DNA of 31,976 nt, taken from the NCBI GenBank assembly GCA_900541785.1, contig UQKY01000021.1:1-31976 (forward strand). Direction: 5' to 3'. The notes under the pieces are model-generated. The model ran no database searches. It was not told the origin of the DNA and saw only the letters and a program-made list of their open reading frames with translations. Positions 28,498-31,976 of this stretch are shown piece after piece. The first letter of the stretch is position 1. Each line of letters starts with the position of its first letter. A program made the translations under genes and the position numbers. The DNA comes from an uncultured Collinsella sp. Its GTDB lineage: Bacteria; Actinomycetota; Coriobacteriia; Coriobacteriales; Coriobacteriaceae.

Positions 28498-30012
28498 TTA
28501 CGCCTGAGCGTTGGCGAAGGCCTGCTTGGCACCCTCGGTGCGCACGACGGCGAGCGCACTGACGACAAACTCCTCAAGACCGGCGATCTGCGTAAGGTCC
28601 TCGCCCCACATCTGCTCGTTGGTGAGCACGTCGTGCACCAGCTGGGCATCGTCGGCACCGGCGTGGGCGGCGTAGAAATCGAGTACGAAGGCGTCGTCCT
28701 GAGCGGTGTACTCGGTGCCGTCGGAGCGACGCAGGTGCAGGCCGTCGCCCTCGCGGGACACGAGCTCCTGCGTGTAGAAGGAGATGAGCGTAGCGAGGCT
28801 CGTCGCCAGGCACTTGGGCAGGTTGCCGGTCTCGGCAACGTAGTCCTTGAGCGTGGGCAGGTCGCGAGCGCGCCACTTAGCCGTGGAGTTGAGGCAGATG
28901 GAGAGCAGCGCATGATCAATAAACGGGTTGTCGAAGCGGTTTTCGACGGCGGCGGCAAAGGCCTTGCAGTCCTCGACATCCAAGTCGGCGGCAAGCGTCG
29001 GAATGACCTCGTCGTAGAGCATGGTGTTCATGAAGCCGCGAATGGTCTCGTCATGCATGCAGTCGCGCACGATATCAAAGCCGGCAACCCAGGAACCCGG
29101 AACGAAGGCGGTATGGGCACCGTTGAGGATGCGGACCTTGCGCTTTTTGTACGGGGTGACGTCGGGAGTCACAAAGACACCCGGAAGACCAGCCTTCACA
29201 AAGGGAAGCTTCTCGGCAAGCGACTCGTCGCCCTGGATGCCCCACATCTGGAAGGGCTCGCGCACGGCCAGGAAGGGATCCTCGTAGCCCAGACGCTCGG
29301 CAACCGCCGCGGCCTCCTTAGGATCGCGGATGCGGCCGGGGACGATGGTGTCGACGAGCGTGGTGCAGACGGTGCAGTCGTTAGCCATCCACTGCGCAAA
29401 CTCGTCCTCCCAGCCCCAGTCGCTCACATACTGGTTCATGATGCGCAGCAACTCCTCGCCGTTGTGATCGATGAGCTCGCAGGCGAGGACGATGACGCCC
29501 GGCTTACCGGCAGCCCAGCGGGTGTGGAGCACCTGGGCAAGCTTGGCGGGGAAGCTCGCAGGTGGCATGTCGTCGGCCTTGCAGGACGGGTCATAGGCGA
29601 TACCGGCCTCGGTGGTGTTGGAGACGATGATCTCTAGGTCGTCGGAGACGGCGACCTCCATCATGGCGCGATAGTCGTCCTCACGATACGGGTTAAGGCA
29701 GCGGCTGCAGGCGCTGATCACGCGTGACTCGTCAACCGTGTTGCCGTTCTCCTTGCCGCGCACCAGCACGGTGTACAGGTCGTCCTGGGCATTGATACCG
29801 TCGGCAAAGCCAAAGGCACCGCTGATGGGCTGCACCATGACGACCTTGCCGTTCCAGCCGGTGGCCTCGTTGCCCATGTCAAAGAAACGGTCGACGAAGG
29901 CGCGCAGGAAATTGCCCTCGCCAAACTGCAGAACCTTCTCGGGAGCATCCTTGGGCAGCAAATAGCCCTTGTAGCCGATCTTCTCGAGCGCATCGTAGCT
30001 GATGTTCTCCAT
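28498..30012 (-). CDS. uxaB: Tagaturonate reductase (altronate oxidoreductase)
   Basis: A 504-residue member of the mannitol-dehydrogenase-type long-chain dehydrogenases. The N-terminal VLQFGEGNFLRAFVDRFFDM is the signature region of UxaB; the domain around residues 250-330 (LAEKLPFVKAGLPGVFVTPD, RKVRILNGAHTAFVPGSW) holds the catalytic Lys/Asn/His elements of the family. It reduces D-tagaturonate to D-altronate with NADH. The ATG at 30012 has AAGGAGA seven bases upstream. It is the second gene of the unit, 96 bp after uxaC. Confidence 0.95.
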   Translation of the reverse strand: MENISYDALEKIGYKGYLLPKDAPEKVLQFGEGNFLRAFVDRFFDMGNEATGWNGKVVMVQPISGAFGFADGINAQDDLYTVLVRGKENGNTVDESRVISACSRCLNPYREDDYRAMMEVAVSDDLEIIVSNTTEAGIAYDPSCKADDMPPASFPAKLAQVLHTRWAAGKPGVIVLACELIDHNGEELLRIMNQYVSDWGWEDEFAQWMANDCTVCTTLVDTIVPGRIRDPKEAAAVAERLGYEDPFLAVREPFQMWGIQGDESLAEKLPFVKAGLPGVFVTPDVTPYKKRKVRILNGAHTAFVPGSWVAGFDIVRDCMHDETIRGFMNTMLYDEVIPTLAADLDVEDCKAFAAAVENRFDNPFIDHALLSICLNSTAKWRARDLPTLKDYVAETGNLPKCLATSLATLISFYTQELVSREGDGLHLRRSDGTEYTAQDDAFVLDFYAAHAGADDAQLVHDVLTNEQMWGEDLTQIAGLEEFVVSALAVVRTEGAKQAFANAQA

Positions 30013-30054
30013 CTGTGTCTCTCCTTAGATAGCTGTTAGCGTGCAAGCAAAACA

Positions 30055-30083
30055 GGGGCGCCGCGTGTGGCAACGGCGCTCCC
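30055..30083 (-). terminator. Weak terminator-like hairpin between uxaC and uxaB
   Basis: GGGGCGCCG (30055-30063) pairs with CGGCGCTCCC (30074-30083) with a bulge; on the minus strand it is followed by CTGTTTTGC. The short T tract suggests partial termination that would make uxaC more abundant than uxaB and uxaA. Confidence 0.55.
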
Positions 30084-30108
30084 GAGTTCGATGTGATTTG
30101 ATGCGGGC

Positions 30109-31536
30109 TTAGGCCTCGACGGTGTCCAGGTCAAAGCCAAAGTAGCGGACCGCATTGTTGTAGCTGATGTCGCGTACAACCTCGCCCAGTAGCTCCATGT
30201 CGGCCGGGTACTTGCCCTGCTCGACCCACTCGCCGATCACGCTGCACAGCACGCGACGGAAGTACTCGTGGCGCGGATAGGACAGGAAGGAGCGGGAATC
30301 GGTAAGCATGCCCACAAAGTTGCCCAGCACGCCCTCGTTAGCCAGAGCCGTGAGCTGCTCGCGCATACCGACCTCGTTGTCGTTGAACCACCAGGCGGAG
30401 CCGTTCTGGATCTTACCGGCAGTCGGAGCCTCCTGGAAGCAGCCCATCACGGTATCGATCATGGTGTTGTCGATGGGGTTCAGACTGTACAGGATGGTCT
30501 TGGGCAGGCCGCAAGTCTCCTGAATGGAGTTGAGGAAATCGGCGAGCTGGTCGGACGGCGTGTAGTTGGAGATGCAGTCGTAGCCGGTATCGGGACCGAG
30601 CTTGGCAAACATGGCGCGATTGTTGTCGCGCTTGCAGCCAAAGTGCAGCTGCATGGCCCAGCCCAGACGGACATACTCGCCAGCGACAAACTGCATAAAG
30701 GCAGTCTTGTACTTGAGGACCTCTTCCTCGGTAAGCGGCTCGGCAGCCAGACCCTTGGCAAAGATAGCCTCGATCTCGTCGGCGGTAGCCGGGACGTACA
30801 TAACGTAGTCGAGTGCGTGGTCGGATGCGCGGCAGCCCAGCTCGTGAGCAACGTCGTAGCGCTTGGAAATGGCAGCCTTCATGCCCTCAAAGTCGCTGAC
30901 CTCAACGCCGGCAACCTCGGAGAGGTGCTTGCAGTAGTCGGCAAACTCCTGGCCGCGCTCGATGCGCAAAGCGGCATCGGGGCGCATGGCGGGAACGACC
31001 TGAACGTCAAAGCTGTCGTCGGCGGCAATCTTCTTGTGCCACTCAAAGCTGTCGGCGGGGTCGTCAGTAGTGCAGATTATGCGGACGTTGGACTGCTTGA
31101 TCAGGTTGCGGCAGGTGAAACTGGCCTCGGCGAGCTTGGCGTTGGCAAGGTCCCAAACCTCCTGGGCAGTCTTGCCGTTGAGGACGCCCTCGTAGCCAAA
31201 GTAGCGCTTAAGCTCCAGGTGGCTCCACTCAAAGACGGGGTTGCCGACGCAGCGACCCAGGGTCTCGGCCCACTTTTGGAACTTCTCGCGAGCAGGGGCG
31301 TCGCCAGTGATAAAGCGCTCGTCGACGCCGTTGGCACGCATCAGGCGCCACTTGTAGTGGTCGCCGCCCAGCCAAACCTCGGTGATGTTCTCGAAACGCT
31401 TGTCCTCCCAAATCTCCTTGGGAGAAATGTGGCAGTGGTAGTCGACGATGGGCATGCCCTCGGCAAAGTTGTGGAACAGCTCCTCGCCGGTCTTGGTGCT
31501 CAGCAGGAAATCCTGATCGTCCATGAAGTTTTTCAT
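30109..31536 (-). CDS. uxaC: Glucuronate/galacturonate isomerase
   Basis: A 475-residue protein of the UxaC family, an amidohydrolase-fold isomerase of the usual length (about 470). Signature pieces: GMPIVDYHCHISPKEIWEDK near the N-terminus (metal-binding HxH), RIICTTDDPADSFEWHKKIA, LGWAMQLHFGCKRDNNRAMF, and MLTDSRSFLSYPRHEYFRRV near the C-terminus. It converts D-galacturonate to D-tagaturonate, and D-glucuronate to D-fructuronate. The start at 31536 (MKNFMDDQDF) has AAAGGGG seven bases upstream; the frame open to 31605 runs through the operator and promoter and is not used. It is the first gene of uxaC-uxaB-uxaA, under two perfect AACGTT operators. No uxuA/uxuB is seen, so glucuronate itself may not be fully degraded by genes in this window. 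Confidence 0.96.
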   Translation of the reverse strand: MKNFMDDQDFLLSTKTGEELFHNFAEGMPIVDYHCHISPKEIWEDKRFENITEVWLGGDHYKWRLMRANGVDERFITGDAPAREKFQKWAETLGRCVGNPVFEWSHLELKRYFGYEGVLNGKTAQEVWDLANAKLAEASFTCRNLIKQSNVRIICTTDDPADSFEWHKKIAADDSFDVQVVPAMRPDAALRIERGQEFADYCKHLSEVAGVEVSDFEGMKAAISKRYDVAHELGCRASDHALDYVMYVPATADEIEAIFAKGLAAEPLTEEEVLKYKTAFMQFVAGEYVRLGWAMQLHFGCKRDNNRAMFAKLGPDTGYDCISNYTPSDQLADFLNSIQETCGLPKTILYSLNPIDNTMIDTVMGCFQEAPTAGKIQNGSAWWFNDNEVGMREQLTALANEGVLGNFVGMLTDSRSFLSYPRHEYFRRVLCSVIGEWVEQGKYPADMELLGEVVRDISYNNAVRYFGFDLDTVEA

Positions 31537-31589
31537 CAAACAACCCCTTTGTTTGCGGAGCGGGCGCACAATACGCTCGTCATCCTCTA

Positions 31590-31642
31590 GGTGAACGTTC
31601 ACCATACTAATCCATTACGACTCAAAAGGTGAACGTTCACCT
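31590..31642 (-). promoter_or_regulatory. uxaC promoter with two perfect AACGTT operators
   Basis: GGTGAACGTTCACC at 31590-31603 and AGGTGAACGTTCACCT at 31627-31642 are perfect palindromes centred 38 bp apart. On the minus strand the distal operator supplies -35 TTCACC (31628-31633) and -10 TAGTAT (31604-31609) follows at 18 bp, abutting the proximal operator. A half site GGTGAACGG lies at 31654-31662. This layout should give tight repression. Confidence 0.85.
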
Positions 31643-31772
31643 AACAACCATGGGGTGAACGGTAGGTTTTGCCCGTTCAACGGTTGCCGGAGCTGTGACT
31701 TGCATGCATTGCGGACCGGTTGGCGTCCCCGAACACCGAACTTGAGCGCTTTTGCTCAGGTGGGTCATGTCC

Positions 31773-31971
31773 CGACGTACATTTTTGGGAGTATTCAGCA
31801 TTGGAGCGCGCCGTGCGCCATCCTCAGCGTCCTATTTGGAACGCAGATAGCGCCCGATCGGCATAAAAAGTGCCCCCGATGGCAAATTACGCCATCGGGG
31901 GCACTTAAAACAGTCGTTCTGCACCTCATTCAGGGCATGCCAATGCTGAATACTCCCAAAAATGCACGTCG
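31773..31971. repeat. 199-bp element bounded by 32-bp inverted repeats
   Basis: The sequence from 31773 (CGACGTACATTTTTGGGAGT onward, to 31804) reappears inverted at 31940-31971 with a single mismatch. No gene is seen between the arms; the interior carries a terminator hairpin. It resembles a non-autonomous mobile element (MITE-like) or an unusual long-armed intergenic structure. The right arm ends five bases before the window edge, so direct target duplications cannot be judged well. Confidence 0.8.
31864..31910 (-). terminator. Strong terminator hairpin inside the 199-bp element
   Basis: AAGTGCCCCCGATGGC (31868-31883) pairs perfectly with 31891-31906 around a 7-base loop. On the minus strand the stem is followed by T5; A/T tracts on both sides allow two-way action. 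It would end a minus-strand gene located right of the window and insulate the uxaC promoter. Confidence 0.85.
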
Positions 31972-31976
31972 CAAGA

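Overview
The window looks like a chromosomal segment of a high-GC gut actinobacterium of the class Coriobacteriia, most likely Collinsella or a close relative. This is inferred from the codon and GC character, the gene content and the many structured intergenic repeats; it has not been checked by any search. Its core is a pectin / hexuronate utilisation locus.

Layout. (1) 1-1228: a LacI-family regulator cut by the left edge and a GntR/FCD regulator, both on the minus strand. (2) 1301-4700: an accessory stretch with two structured repeats, a 10-bp tandem repeat array in front of a P-loop ATPase, iterated short hairpins, a broken tyrosine integrase and a 3' tRNA-Met remnant with its terminator. 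This looks like one end of a decayed integrative element. (3) 4916-8261: a single-domain alkyltransferase-like protein, a drug-efflux-type MFS translationally coupled to a CBS-domain protein, and a frameshifted ArsC-like gene. (4) 8389-12564: a sugar-acid unit with a YjhG-like IlvD/Edd dehydratase, a GntP permease and a divergent FadR-type regulator with candidate operators between them. (5) 12725-14407 (+): dhuD/kduD-type dehydrogenase and dhuI (RpiB-like isomerase), ending at a strong terminator. (6) 14526-31536 (all minus): an old-yellow-enzyme flavoprotein, a GltD-like flavoprotein, a TIM-barrel isomerase, a GH105 unsaturated uronyl hydrolase, an SGNH esterase, a pectin methylesterase fused to an alpha/beta-hydrolase, a GH28 galacturonase, a GPH-type sugar transporter, and uxaA, uxaB, uxaC.

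How it works together (inference from families). The GPH transporter would import pectic oligosaccharides. None of the carbohydrate-active enzymes shows a signal peptide, so de-esterification (CE8 plus hydrolase fusion, SGNH esterase) and trimming (GH28, GH105) appear to be cytoplasmic. Saturated galacturonate would pass UxaC, UxaB and UxaA to 2-keto-3-deoxygluconate (KDG). Unsaturated residues released by GH105 would pass DhuI and DhuD to the same KDG. No pectate lyase, KDG kinase or KDPG aldolase is in the window, so those steps must lie elsewhere or come from other microbes.

Regulation. A palindrome with core GGTGAACGTTCACC recurs in front of uxaC, the GPH transporter, GH105 and dhuD. At the first three it occurs as a pair 38-41 bp apart, the distal copy supplying the -35 hexamer (TTCACC) and the proximal copy sitting just after the -10. 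This is a coherent, apparently LacI-type regulon. No complete LacI gene is present; only the fragment at the left edge is a visible candidate. Three homologous hairpin repeats and several other nested inverted repeats are scattered between the genes, including inside apparent operons.
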